From positions 120,081 through 184,080 of the forward strand of contig NZ_FXSZ01000006.1 in assembly GCF_900182575.1 (NCBI RefSeq): DNA of 64,000 nt. The letters run 5' to 3'. Shown piece after piece: positions 1-8,505 of the stretch. The notes beneath the pieces were generated by a model. That model saw only the letters and a program-made list of their open reading frames with translations. It was not told the DNA's origin and made no database searches. The stretch comes from Solitalea koreensis (GTDB lineage: Bacteria; Bacteroidota; Bacteroidia; Sphingobacteriales; Sphingobacteriaceae). Position numbers and translations under genes: made by a program. Within the stretch, counting starts at the first letter, position 1; every line of letters starts with the position of its first letter.

Positions 1-1641
1 GTAGTTGATTATTTGTTCACCAATGCCGAGTTGCGTGAGGAGCTGTTAGGTATGATTAAACCAATCGGTGATTTGGAACGGCTCATTTCAAAAGTTGCAT
101 TATTAAAAGCTAATCCGCGAGAGGTAGTGCAATTAGGAAGGGCATTGGCATCTATCGCTGAAATCAAAACGGTATGTGAACAGGTTGGGCAGGAAAGCCT
201 TCGTAAAATCGCTGATCAACTTAACCCTTGTAAATTGATCAGGGAGAAGATTGAAAAAGAACTGAATCAAGAACCACCCGCATTGATCAATAAGGGTGGG
301 GTGATCGCATCAGGAGTTTCGGAGGAATTGGATCAGCTTCGTAAAATTGCATTCAGCGGTAAAGATTATTTGCTTGAAATACAGCGTCGAGAAATTGAGC
401 GCACAGGTATTACTTCCCTAAAAGTTTCCTTCAATAACGTTTTTGGCTATTATTTGGAGGTTACGCATGCACACAAAGACAAGGTTCCTGCCGAGTGGAT
501 ACGTAAGCAAACCCTAGTTAATGCCGAACGCTACATCACACCCGAACTTAAAGAATACGAAGACAAAATTTTAGGGGCGGAAGAAAAGATTTTTACGCTT
601 GAAACCAAGTTATATGCTGATTTGGTGTTAAGCATGTCGGAATACATCAAACCCATACAGTTTAATGCTTATTTGGTGGCGATGTTGGATGTATTGTTGA
701 GTTTTACCACCGTTGCCGTTCGAAATAAATTTAATAAGCCTGAGATTTCCGAAGAAAATGTCATCGACATTAAAGCGGGCCGCCATCCAGTTATTGAAAA
801 AAGTTTACCATTGGGAGAAGAATATATTCCTAATGATGTTTTTTTGGATGATCAGCAACAACAAATTATTATTGTTACCGGCCCAAACATGGCTGGTAAA
901 TCAGCTTTGCTTCGTCAAACAGCTCTTATTGTGTTGATGGCGCAAGTTGGAAGTTTTGTTCCGGCCAAGGCGGCTAAAATCGGAATTGTCGATAAAATAT
1001 TCACGCGTGTTGGAGCTTCCGACAACCTTTCTACAGGGGAGTCAACTTTTATGGTGGAGATGAATGAAACGGCAAGTATCCTAAATAACCTATCGAACAG
1101 AAGTCTGATCTTGCTCGATGAAATTGGTCGCGGAACCAGCACTTACGATGGAATTTCAATTGCGTGGTCCATTGCTGAATACCTGCATGAACACCCAACT
1201 GCCAAAGCTAAAACCTTGTTTGCAACGCATTACCATGAAATGAACGAGATGGAAGCTGAATTTTCGCGTATCAAGAACTACAATGTATCGATTAAGGAAG
1301 TGGATAATAAAGTGATCTTTCTGCGGAAATTAGTGCGTGGAGGTAGTGAGCATAGTTTTGGTATTCATGTGGCACGTATGGCAGGAATGCCGGCTAAAGT
1401 GGTGAATAAGGCGAATATCATTCTTAAAAAATTGGAAGATGAGCGTTCTTCAGGAGAAAATCACATCAAGAATAGTGTGAAAAAACTCAAAAAAAACGAT
1501 CAAATGCAATTGAATATTTTTTCGTTAGATGATCCTATTTTGATTAAGATCCGAGATTCCCTCACCGATTTGGACGTAAATATTTTAACGCCGGTAGAAG
1601 CATTGATCAAACTAAATGAAATTCAGAAACTAATAGAATAG
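1..1641 (+). CDS. mutS: DNA mismatch repair protein MutS (5' end outside window)
   Basis: Recognises mispaired bases and starts methyl-independent mismatch repair with MutL. The frame is open from base 1, so the true start lies upstream. About 546 residues are visible of a protein that is usually about 860-870, so the N-terminal mismatch-binding domain is missing. Visible: the clamp/core region (KVSFNNVFGYYLEV, near nt 420-465), Walker A TGPNMAGKS (nt 874-903), Walker B LILLDEIGRGTSTYDG (about nt 1108-1150) and FATHYHE (about nt 1219). This order and the FGYYLEV clamp signature fit MutS1 rather than MutS2. The C-terminal tail ends in the usual short helical dimerisation segment. Apparently monocistronic. 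Confidence 0.96.
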   Translation, partial: VVDYLFTNAELREELLGMIKPIGDLERLISKVALLKANPREVVQLGRALASIAEIKTVCEQVGQESLRKIADQLNPCKLIREKIEKELNQEPPALINKGGVIASGVSEELDQLRKIAFSGKDYLLEIQRREIERTGITSLKVSFNNVFGYYLEVTHAHKDKVPAEWIRKQTLVNAERYITPELKEYEDKILGAEEKIFTLETKLYADLVLSMSEYIKPIQFNAYLVAMLDVLLSFTTVAVRNKFNKPEISEENVIDIKAGRHPVIEKSLPLGEEYIPNDVFLDDQQQQIIIVTGPNMAGKSALLRQTALIVLMAQVGSFVPAKAAKIGIVDKIFTRVGASDNLSTGESTFMVEMNETASILNNLSNRSLILLDEIGRGTSTYDGISIAWSIAEYLHEHPTAKAKTLFATHYHEMNEMEAEFSRIKNYNVSIKEVDNKVIFLRKLVRGGSEHSFGIHVARMAGMPAKVVNKANIILKKLEDERSSGENHIKNSVKKLKKNDQMQLNIFSLDDPILIKIRDSLTDLDVNILTPVEALIKLNEIQKLIE

Positions 1642-1862
1642 TTTCAATCAGTTTAAAATGGAGTTTAAGTCGCTGTTTTTTTGAACGGATGCTTAGACTT
1701 CGTTTTGAATTTTCTGCAAATTATTATCTCTCAAACGACTTCCTGAATAAGTACCGTTTTTATTCAAGATAAAATTGACATTCCGGACTCTGATTTAGAT
1801 TACGGTTGTAATTTTTATTTATCTTGGCTAAAACTGAGGATTTTTAAACTGCAAGTTTCACA

Positions 1863-2450
1863 ATGAGATTAATGCCAGAAAAGATTAAAACCGGCCATAA
1901 ATTAATTCTTCTATTCACAATTTCAAGCTTTTTGATTTCCTGCAAGGCAAAAAAAAATCTTTCTTCCGATTCTTTTTCTCGTGCGGAAATGCCAGCAAAA
2001 ATGTATGGTAAGCTAACGTTAAAGGATAAGTATTTACTGGCTTATTATGCTCAGGAAATGAGTATCGATGAGCAGGAGATAGGAACCAATGTTCAGCTCT
2101 ACAGATTTATTGATGATTGGTTTGGGGTTCCTTATCGTATCGGTGGACTTACCAAACAAGGCATCGATTGCTCAGGCTTTACCCAATTGCTTTATAAAAA
2201 TGTATATGATTTCGCATTGCCGCGAACAACCAGTGAACAAAAGAAAATTGTGAGTCAAAAAGCATTTACCGATTTGAAAGAAGGCGATATCGTATTTATG
2301 AATTACGATGGAAAATTAAATTCACACGTGGGTATCTACCTTAAAAAGGGTCGTTTTGTTCACGCGGCTTCCAGTAAAGGTGTGATGATAAGTAATTTAT
2401 ATGATGCATGGTACAAATCACATTATAGTTTTGGAGGAGAGGTGAGGTAA
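1863..2450 (+). CDS. NlpC/P60 family cell-wall endopeptidase lipoprotein
   Basis: A predicted peptidoglycan hydrolase that cleaves D-Glu/meso-DAP-type peptide bonds. The N-terminus has a lipoprotein signal with lipobox LISC (acylated Cys27). The C40 catalytic residues are in order: Cys103 in GIDCSGF, His155 in NSHVGIYL and His167 in RFVHAAS. The LPRTTSEQ segment typical of the family lies between them. The 195-residue length is normal for a single-domain Spr/NlpC type enzyme. ATG 1863 gives a positively charged n-region; the later ATG at 1872 would also keep the signal. Its substrate specificity cannot be read from sequence. Confidence 0.9.
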   Translation: MRLMPEKIKTGHKLILLFTISSFLISCKAKKNLSSDSFSRAEMPAKMYGKLTLKDKYLLAYYAQEMSIDEQEIGTNVQLYRFIDDWFGVPYRIGGLTKQGIDCSGFTQLLYKNVYDFALPRTTSEQKKIVSQKAFTDLKEGDIVFMNYDGKLNSHVGIYLKKGRFVHAASSKGVMISNLYDAWYKSHYSFGGEVR

Positions 2451-2507
2451 GTTGTAATTTTTCCATTACCTGTAATTTTAAATTGAGTTGATTCGTTAAT
2501 TTTAATC

Positions 2508-2993
2508 ATGAAACAAATAGTCGTACTTATTTGCTTAGTCATGTTGTCTGCAGTTTCGTTGGCTCAACAAGTAGTAAAACCTATTAAATTTTCAGTGCTT
2601 GAACAGCGTTATCAACAGGCCAATGATACTACCTACGTAATAAACTTTTGGGCTACCTGGTGTGGGCCATGTGTAAAAGAACTGCCCAACTTTCTGCAAT
2701 TACAAAACGAATTTAAAACTGATAAGTTGAGAGTGATACTGGTCAGTATGGATTTTCGATCAAAGCTGGAAACCAATGTTGAACCTTTTGTGAAAAAGAT
2801 GGGAGGAAATTGTGAAGTAGTACTGCTGGATGAAAAAGACCAAGGATTTGTTATAGATAACGTTAGTGAGAAATGGTCCGGAGCTCTTCCAGGGACTTTA
2901 ATCATTAATAAGAGTAAAGGAATAGGTAGTTTTTACGAACAAGAATTTCAATACGACGAATTAAAAAAAACATATCTCAACACTAAAAAATAA
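2508..2993 (+). CDS. Secreted TlpA-like thiol-disulfide oxidoreductase
   Basis: A thioredoxin-fold protein with a cleavable signal peptide (cut near Ala19) and active site WCGPC (Cys52 and Cys55) after the NFWATW strand. It probably works in the periplasm as a disulfide reductase. The 161-residue size is that of a bare TlpA/ResA domain without the N-terminal extension found in many Bacteroidota TlpA proteins. It sits 5 nt upstream of a second thioredoxin-fold gene, so the two are probably co-transcribed and may share an electron donor. The partner protein is unknown. Confidence 0.85.
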   Translation: MKQIVVLICLVMLSAVSLAQQVVKPIKFSVLEQRYQQANDTTYVINFWATWCGPCVKELPNFLQLQNEFKTDKLRVILVSMDFRSKLETNVEPFVKKMGGNCEVVLLDEKDQGFVIDNVSEKWSGALPGTLIINKSKGIGSFYEQEFQYDELKKTYLNTKK

Positions 2994-2998
2994 GAACT

Positions 2999-3598
2999 AT
3001 GAAAAGAACAATTTTAATGTTAATGCTATGCTTTGCTACAACGATGGCATTTGCCCAAAGCGGTTATAAGGTTGGTGATAATGCAACTGATTTTAAACTT
3101 AAAAATGTAAATGGTAAAACAGTTTCAATGGCTGATTATGAATCTGCCAAAGGATTTATTGTAGTATTCACCTGCATTCACTGCCCGTATGCAAAAGCAT
3201 ATGAAAGCAGAATTATGCAACTCGATAAACAATTTGCCATGAAAGGTTATCCTGTTATTGCGATCAATTCGAATGATTATCCGGAAGATTCTTTTGATAA
3301 CATGAAAAAACGCTCAACTGAAATGAAATACAGTTTCCCATATGCATTTGATGAGAGTCAGGATATTGCAAAGGCTTATGGAGCCACCAAAACGCCTCAT
3401 GTATTTGTTTTGAAGAAGGCAGGCTCTAATTTAAAAGTAGAATACATCGGAGCGATTGATAACGATACAGAGGGAAGTGATCCAGCAAAAATAAAATACG
3501 TTGAAAATGCTGTTACCGCTTTATTGGCTAACAAAACTCCCGCAGTAACGATGACCAAAGCAATTGGTTGCGGTATTAAATGGAAGAAAACTACTTAG
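2999..3598 (+). CDS. Secreted peroxiredoxin-like (AhpC/TSA superfamily) protein
   Basis: A signal peptide (MKRTILMLML... cut near Ala19) is followed by an AhpC/TSA-like thioredoxin fold: GDNATDFKLKNVNGK, then FTCIHCPYAKAYE with Cys59 and Cys62, and the cis-Pro segment TKTPHVFVL. A C-terminal IGCGIKW cysteine is typical of the PRX_like1 group. Catalysis could be peroxide or disulfide reduction; the CxxC resembles an oxidoreductase more than a 1-Cys peroxiredoxin. It begins 5 nt after the TlpA-like gene and is followed by a hairpin at 3628-3652, so the pair forms a two-gene operon. Confidence 0.83.
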   Translation: MKRTILMLMLCFATTMAFAQSGYKVGDNATDFKLKNVNGKTVSMADYESAKGFIVVFTCIHCPYAKAYESRIMQLDKQFAMKGYPVIAINSNDYPEDSFDNMKKRSTEMKYSFPYAFDESQDIAKAYGATKTPHVFVLKKAGSNLKVEYIGAIDNDTEGSDPAKIKYVENAVTALLANKTPAVTMTKAIGCGIKWKKTT

Positions 3599-3626
3599 AG
3601 TTTTAAATACTTGTTAATATTTAAAG

Positions 3627-3660
3627 AGAATTCCCGACTTTTGACGGGAATTGTCATTTT
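3627..3660 (+). terminator. Hairpin after the thioredoxin pair
   Basis: AATTCCCG and CGGGAATT form a stem (3629-3652) around an 8-nt loop, followed by a weak T-rich run (tcatttt). It lies 30 nt after the stop of the peroxiredoxin-like gene. The stem is good but the T-run is poor. Confidence 0.5.
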
Positions 3661-3693
3661 ATAGCCTGATAACAGTTCAGGTGTTTATTAATA

Positions 3694-3757
3694 ATGGTTA
3701 GTTATTATCAAAATTTATAAAACCAATAACTATTTACCATTAACCAATAACTAACTT
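3694..3757. repeat. Low-complexity ACCAATAACTA direct/inverted repeats
   Basis: AACCAATAACTA occurs at 3721-3732 and 3742-3753. The inverted form GGTTAGTTATTA is at 3696-3707. These lie directly upstream of the exonuclease ATG at 3764. Such AT-rich family repeats are common between genes in this phylum; no function is assigned. Confidence 0.5.
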
Positions 3758-3763
3758 ATAAGC

Positions 3764-4576
3764 ATGCAACTTAAACTTAAACGCCCACTGGCATTTTTTG
3801 ATCTTGAAACAACGGGTGTTAATATAGCCTCGGATCGTATTGTTGAAATTTCCATTCTGAAAATTATGCCGGACGGGAGCAGCGAAGTAAAAACCAAACG
3901 AGTTAACCCGCTAATACCTATTCCAATTGAGTCGTCATTAATTCATGGTATTTATGATGAAGATGTTAAAGATGAAGCTTCATTTAAACAAATCGCCAAA
4001 GGTTTAGCTCAGTTTCTTGAGCACTCCGATTTAGCGGGATACAATTCAAATAAGTTCGATGTACCGATGTTGATGGAGGAGTTTCTTCGTGCAGGAGTTG
4101 ACTTTGATATTGAAGGTCGTAAACTGGTAGACGTGCAGAATATTTTCCACCAAATGGAACAACGTACATTGAAAGCTGCTTATAAGTTTTATTGCAATAA
4201 GTCGATTGAAAATGCACATTCAGCAGAGGCGGATGTCAAAGCTACTTACGAAGTGTTTTTAGCTCAGTTGGAAAAATATGATGGGGTAGAGTTTGAAGAT
4301 AAATCGGGTAAGAAATACGTGCCTGTAGTAAACGATGTGGAGGCTTTACATAAGTTTACGTATATACGCGATGTGGTTGATTTTGCTGGCCGAATGGTAT
4401 ACGATGTTAAAGGACGTGAGTTGTTTAATTTTGGCAAGCACAAAGGTAAACCAGTTGAGGATGTATTTACTACAGAACCAACTTATTACGATTGGATGAT
4501 GAACGGTGATTTTCCACTCTACACCAAAAAGAAACTTACTGAAATTAGATTACGAAACGCATTTAAGAAAAAGTAA
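3764..4576 (+). CDS. DEDDh 3'-5' exonuclease with ExoX C-terminal domain
   Basis: The N-terminal DnaQ-like exonuclease domain has Exo I FFDLETTG (Asp13, Glu15), Exo II in GYNSNKFDVPML, and Exo III with the His/Asp pair in ENAHSAEADVKAT. About 80 C-terminal residues with FGKHKGKPVEDVF...YYDWMMNGDFP match the ExoX C-terminal type (FGKxKG...DPxYxxWxL). At 270 residues it is longer than the bare epsilon subunit. The likely role is DNA 3'-end trimming in repair; PolC/DnaE-associated proofreading cannot be excluded. It converges on the response regulator across a shared terminator. Confidence 0.88.
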   Translation: MQLKLKRPLAFFDLETTGVNIASDRIVEISILKIMPDGSSEVKTKRVNPLIPIPIESSLIHGIYDEDVKDEASFKQIAKGLAQFLEHSDLAGYNSNKFDVPMLMEEFLRAGVDFDIEGRKLVDVQNIFHQMEQRTLKAAYKFYCNKSIENAHSAEADVKATYEVFLAQLEKYDGVEFEDKSGKKYVPVVNDVEALHKFTYIRDVVDFAGRMVYDVKGRELFNFGKHKGKPVEDVFTTEPTYYDWMMNGDFPLYTKKKLTEIRLRNAFKKK

Positions 4577-4587
4577 TTTCGATAGAT

Positions 4588-4626
4588 AAAAAAAGCTCTG
4601 CCAAGTTAACCTAGCAGAGCTTTTTT
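4588..4626. terminator. Bidirectional rho-independent terminator
   Basis: AAAAGCTCTGC (4591-4601) pairs with GCAGAGCTTTT (4614-4624), with an A-run before and a T-run after. It lies between the convergent exonuclease (+) and response regulator (-) and can serve both strands. Confidence 0.88.
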
Positions 4627-4642
4627 GTTTGCTAACTTGTGA

Positions 4643-5050
4643 TTATTCAACGGGTAGGTGTTCAAACATATTTATAATAAGTTCTTCATTAAGGGGTTTT
4701 ACATAAAAACCAGCAACATCGCTGTAACTTTTTGATTTCAACATATCGTCTTCTTGGATAGAGGAAGTGATCATATTGATAATAATATCTTTATGCATGT
4801 TTTCTCTGATTTTTTGAAACTCCTCTAAAAAAGTCCAGCCATCCATTATTGGCATGTTAATGTCAAGTAATATCATGTCGGGCAGTCTTTTAGGATCAGT
4901 AGATGTGTTTTTTAAATACTGGAGTGCTTCATTTGCATCAGAAAAAAGCTGCATGTTTTTGGCTAGCGAACGTTTTGCTGCGTAAGTTTTTATAATGAAT
5001 TGACATACTTTATCATCATCTATAACACATAAATTGTCAATACTTTTCAT
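4643..5050 (-). CDS. Single-domain response regulator (receiver only)
   Basis: A CheY-like receiver of 135 residues with no output domain. The acidic pocket is VIDDDKV (Asp11-13), the phosphoacceptor is Asp63 in MILLDINMP, the switch Ser/Thr is in NMITSSI and the conserved Lys in GFYVKPLN. Its start overlaps the stop of the upstream histidine kinase by 14 nt, so the two are translationally linked and very likely a cognate pair. The signal must leave by protein contact, because no DNA-binding or enzymatic domain is present. Confidence 0.92.
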   Translation of the reverse strand: MKSIDNLCVIDDDKVCQFIIKTYAAKRSLAKNMQLFSDANEALQYLKNTSTDPKRLPDMILLDINMPIMDGWTFLEEFQKIRENMHKDIIINMITSSIQEDDMLKSKSYSDVAGFYVKPLNEELIINMFEHLPVE

Positions 5051-6173
5051 ACTGGTTGAGAATTAGTGTAAAGGTGGTACCTTCATTTTCTACACTTTCT
5101 GCAAAAATTTTACCACCCATTGCTTCAACATGCTTTTTTGTAATAAATAATCCTATTCCTTTAGAATTTTTACTTTTATGAAAGGTTTTGTTTAATCCAA
5201 AAAGATATTTGCCATTTCTATCCATGTTGATTCCTAATCCATTGTCTTTAAAAGTGAGCACTTTTTTCCCCTCTTGTATGAAAGTAGTGACTTCTATCTT
5301 TAATTTTCTTTCGTTTGATCTATACTTTATGGAATTTGAAAGTAGGTTTTGAAAAATGCTTTTTAGATATGTTCTTGAGTAATTTACCTCAGGGCACGCT
5401 GAAAAATTAAGGTCAAGATCAAAATCCAGATCATGAGTTTTGCCAATTAAACCCTTTAATACGGATTGAAACAACTCACCGAATTGAATAGTTTCTATTT
5501 TAATATTGGTTTGCTCTTGAATTTCAAGTGCTTGCCCTACAGTATTGATCGTTTCCTGTAAATTAAAAGTGATATTTTCAAACTGCTCAATCAGTATTTT
5601 ACGATCTTCTTCACTATCAATTTTTTGATTTTTATACAATTCAATAAGACTCACAATATTGCCAACCGGTGCCCTAAGATTATGCGAAGTGATATGAGCA
5701 AACTCTTTCAGAAGTTCGTGCTGATATTCCAGTTTTTTTAATAAGTTCTCGGTGATTTCGAGCTGTTCAGCTAATTGTTCAAAAGCCAATTTCGTTTGAT
5801 TGATATCTCGAATCAATACAATAAAAAAATCAATGCTTTGATCAGGTTTGTATATTGGTTGCACGGCTATTTCAACCCATATCCTTGAACCATCTTTTTT
5901 GATGTACTTTTTTTCTACCGTATATTGAGTGATTTCATGCCTTAATATCTTTTGATAATTTGCTAGGTCATATTCACCATATTTAGGATCTGAAAATTCT
6001 TCCCAATTTTTACCAATAACTTCCTCACGCTGATAACCTAGTATATCCGCATATTTCTGATTGATTTCTAAAACTATTTTATTCACATCAGAAAACCCAA
6101 CTCCTATCATTTCATTAGAAAAGATAGAGTGAAGTTTCTCTTCCCAGAGCTCGGATTCCTTAATTTTTAACAC
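5037..6173 (-). CDS. PAS-domain sensor histidine kinase, soluble
   Basis: 378 residues with no membrane segment. One PAS domain with PAC tail (about residues 15-130: GVGFSDVNKIVLEINQKY...KKDGSRIWVEIAVQPIY) is followed by a HisKA dimerisation helix with the H-box HITSHNLRAPVGNI, and an HATPase_c domain with N-box NLLSNSIKY, G1 DNGLGI and G2 KGIGLFITKKHVEAMGG. The SHNLRAP form of the H-box is common in Bacteroidota cytosolic kinases. The start is GTG, right after an AAGG-like stretch; the next internal Met would cut into the PAS domain. The ligand of the PAS domain is unknown. Confidence 0.9.
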   Translation of the reverse strand: MLKIKESELWEEKLHSIFSNEMIGVGFSDVNKIVLEINQKYADILGYQREEVIGKNWEEFSDPKYGEYDLANYQKILRHEITQYTVEKKYIKKDGSRIWVEIAVQPIYKPDQSIDFFIVLIRDINQTKLAFEQLAEQLEITENLLKKLEYQHELLKEFAHITSHNLRAPVGNIVSLIELYKNQKIDSEEDRKILIEQFENITFNLQETINTVGQALEIQEQTNIKIETIQFGELFQSVLKGLIGKTHDLDFDLDLNFSACPEVNYSRTYLKSIFQNLLSNSIKYRSNERKLKIEVTTFIQEGKKVLTFKDNGLGINMDRNGKYLFGLNKTFHKSKNSKGIGLFITKKHVEAMGGKIFAESVENEGTTFTLILNQYEKY

Positions 6174-6328
6174 CTTTTTTTTATTAAACAGTACGGCTTC
6201 TGAGTATAGAAACTTATAAGTTACTTAGGAAGCAAATTTAGGATTCTACTAGTAAGATAGTATTTAAATAGTTTATTTTCAAGTAAATGAAAAACTAAAT
6301 TAAGGGAGAACTTGTGGGGGATAGTAAT

Positions 6329-7252
6329 CTATTTTAGAAAATCAAGATTGCGTTGTAACCCTGAAAATTTAGTACGTTTTACAGGAGAGTTTTTGAAAAG
6401 TTTCTGAAAAACATCCTCCGTTATATCTTCCCAATCTTTTTTACTCATTTGCAGTAAATCGGGTTTTGGCTGAAAGAGTTCTTCATTATTCATTAGGGAA
6501 AAACGATTCCAAGGACAAACATCCTGGCAAACATCACAGCCGAACATCCAATTGTCCATTTTCCCTTTGAACTCAGCTGGGATTTCATTTTTCAATTCAA
6601 TGGTGAGATAAGAAATGCATTTACTTCCATCAATTAGGTAATTATTCGTAATTGCTTCGGTTGGACAGGCATCGATGCAACGTGTACAGGTTCCACAATG
6701 ATCAGCTACCGGATGATCATAATTTAATTCTAAATCAACCACCAGTTCAGCTAGAAAAAAGAAAGAACCGTGTTTTTTATTGATCAGATTAGTGTTTTTA
6801 CCGACCCAGCCTAAACCACTTCGTCTTGCCCAAACCTTATCCATAATTGGAGCAGAATCAACAAATGCCCGTCCGTTAACTTCACCAATCTCTTCCTCTA
6901 TAAAATGGAGCAGCTGTTTAAGTTTATCTTTAATCACAAAATGATAATCGGTTCCATATGCATATTGTGATATTTTGGGTGCATTGGAATCAGCTTGCTT
7001 TTGATCAGTATAATAATTTAGGGCTAATGAAATTACCGATTTCGCACCTTCAACAAGCTTGGTGGGGTCAAGTCGTTTGTCGAAATGATTTTCCATGTAT
7101 TTCATTTCGCCATGCCGATTTTGATTTAGCCATTGCTCTAATCTGGGGGCCTCTTCCTCTAAAAATTCAGCTTTTGAAATACCACAAAACATAAAACCCA
7201 GTCGTTTAGCCTCGGCTTTTATCAGTTTAGAATATTTAGCTGATGTTGACAT
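6329..7252 (-). CDS. queG: Epoxyqueuosine reductase QueG
   Basis: A cobalamin- and iron-sulfur-dependent enzyme that reduces epoxyqueuosine to queuosine in tRNA, the last step of Q34 synthesis. It has the family N-terminal domain (AKRLGFMFCGISKAEFLEEEAPRL) and two 4Fe-4S motifs: CGTCTRCIDACPTEAI, and the second set around CISYLT and FGCDVCQDVCPWN. The 307-residue length corresponds to the shorter form without the C-terminal HEAT repeats. A B12-using protein here fits with the PduO-type adenosyltransferase elsewhere in the window. Confidence 0.95.
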   Translation of the reverse strand: MSTSAKYSKLIKAEAKRLGFMFCGISKAEFLEEEAPRLEQWLNQNRHGEMKYMENHFDKRLDPTKLVEGAKSVISLALNYYTDQKQADSNAPKISQYAYGTDYHFVIKDKLKQLLHFIEEEIGEVNGRAFVDSAPIMDKVWARRSGLGWVGKNTNLINKKHGSFFFLAELVVDLELNYDHPVADHCGTCTRCIDACPTEAITNNYLIDGSKCISYLTIELKNEIPAEFKGKMDNWMFGCDVCQDVCPWNRFSLMNNEELFQPKPDLLQMSKKDWEDITEDVFQKLFKNSPVKRTKFSGLQRNLDFLK

Positions 7253-7285
7253 TTCGTGGTTTTTGGTGAAAATGAGTAAAAAGAT

Positions 7286-7331
7286 GAATGATAGAGGGAT
7301 TGACTACTTTTATTCGATCTTTCTATCATTC
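7286..7331. repeat. 10-bp inverted repeat between ruvB and queG
   Basis: GAATGATAGA (7286-7295) and TCTATCATTC (7322-7331) form a perfect inverted repeat around a 26-nt loop. It lies just after the ruvB stop and upstream of the queG start on the minus strand. There is no T-run on either side. It could be an operator or a weak terminator. Confidence 0.45.
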
Positions 7332-7344
7332 TATACTTCAATCA

Positions 7345-8373
7345 TTAAAATAAAGTCGCGTTTCTTCCTCCCGAATGTAACTTATTCAGGTGCTTGTAAG
7401 CAAGTTCAGTAGCTTCACGTCCGCGAGAGGTACGCATTAAATAACCTTCCTGAATCAGGAAGGGTTCATAAACATCTTCAATGGTACCATCGTCTTCGCC
7501 TACTGCAGTTGCAATGGTTTTTAAGCCTACCGGCCCACCTTTGAATTTTTCAATAATGGTTAGAAGTATCTTATTGTCCATTTCATCCAAGCCATGCTCA
7601 TCAACATTTAAGGCATTGAGGGCATATTTAGCAATTTCAGGATCAATACTTCCGTTACCTTTTACTTGGGCAAAATCGCGTGTACGACGTAATAAAGCAT
7701 TAGCAATACGAGGTGTTCCGCGACTACGACGAGCAATTTCGTACGCTCCTTCATCGGTAATAGGCGTATTCAGAATAGAGGATGAGCGAAGTACAATCGT
7801 GGTAAGCAGCTTTGCATCATAATATTCAAGACGAGAATTTATACCGAAACGAGCACGTAACGGAGCTGTTAATAATCCGGATCGGGTGGTGGCACCAACT
7901 AAAGTAAATGGATTTAATGATATTTGTACTGAACGGGCATTAGGGCCTGACTCCAGCATGATGTCGATTTTGTAATCCTCCATTGCCGAATAAAGATATT
8001 CTTCCACCAAAGGGCTTAAACGGTGTATCTCATCAATAAAAAGAATGTCTCCTTCTTCCAGGTTGGTAAGCAAACCGGCCAAGTCACCCGGTTTATCCAA
8101 TACTGGTCCCGAGGTAATTTTGATACCCACACCCATTTCATTGGCAATGATATGCGAAAGGGTGGTTTTGCCGAGTCCGGGAGGGCCATGCAATAAGACG
8201 TGATCTAAGGCTTCTCCACGTTGGCGTGCGGCCTTAACAAATATTCGAAGGTTCTCCAAAATCTTATCCTGGCCGGTAAAGTCTTCAAAAGCCTGCGGAC
8301 GTAATACCCGTTCCAGGTCTTTATCAGTTGTACTTAATTGTTCAGGATTAGGATCGAGATTGGGGTTTAACAT
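7345..8373 (-). CDS. ruvB: Holliday junction branch migration ATPase RuvB
   Basis: The motor of RuvABC branch migration. 342 residues, the normal length. Walker A GPPGLGKT (about 63-70), Walker B ILFIDEIH (about 110-118), sensor-1 GATTRSG and the arginine-finger/sensor-2 region RGTPRIANALLRRTRDF. The C-terminal winged-helix DNA-binding domain contains GGPVGLKTIATAVGED and ends in RGREATELAYKHL. It has its own Bacteroidota-type promoter just upstream. Confidence 0.98.
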   Translation of the reverse strand: MLNPNLDPNPEQLSTTDKDLERVLRPQAFEDFTGQDKILENLRIFVKAARQRGEALDHVLLHGPPGLGKTTLSHIIANEMGVGIKITSGPVLDKPGDLAGLLTNLEEGDILFIDEIHRLSPLVEEYLYSAMEDYKIDIMLESGPNARSVQISLNPFTLVGATTRSGLLTAPLRARFGINSRLEYYDAKLLTTIVLRSSSILNTPITDEGAYEIARRSRGTPRIANALLRRTRDFAQVKGNGSIDPEIAKYALNALNVDEHGLDEMDNKILLTIIEKFKGGPVGLKTIATAVGEDDGTIEDVYEPFLIQEGYLMRTSRGREATELAYKHLNKLHSGGRNATLF

Positions 8374-8392
8374 GTTTGATCAGATTACCGTT

Positions 8393-8424
8393 CAAAGGTA
8401 GAAAAATACTAAATATTTTGGCAA
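8393..8424 (-). promoter_or_regulatory. Bacteroidota-type promoter of ruvB
   Basis: On the minus strand TTG (8424-8422) is followed by 21 nt and then TACCTTTG (8400-8393), matching TTG-N17-23-TAnnTTTG. It ends 20 nt before the ruvB ATG at 8373. Confidence 0.65.
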
Positions 8425-8505
8425 TTTGTTCGAAAGCAAAAAATGAAATGTACAGATTGTAATTGAACCTATCAGCACATTTCATTTTTTAAATTTATCA
8501 GACTA

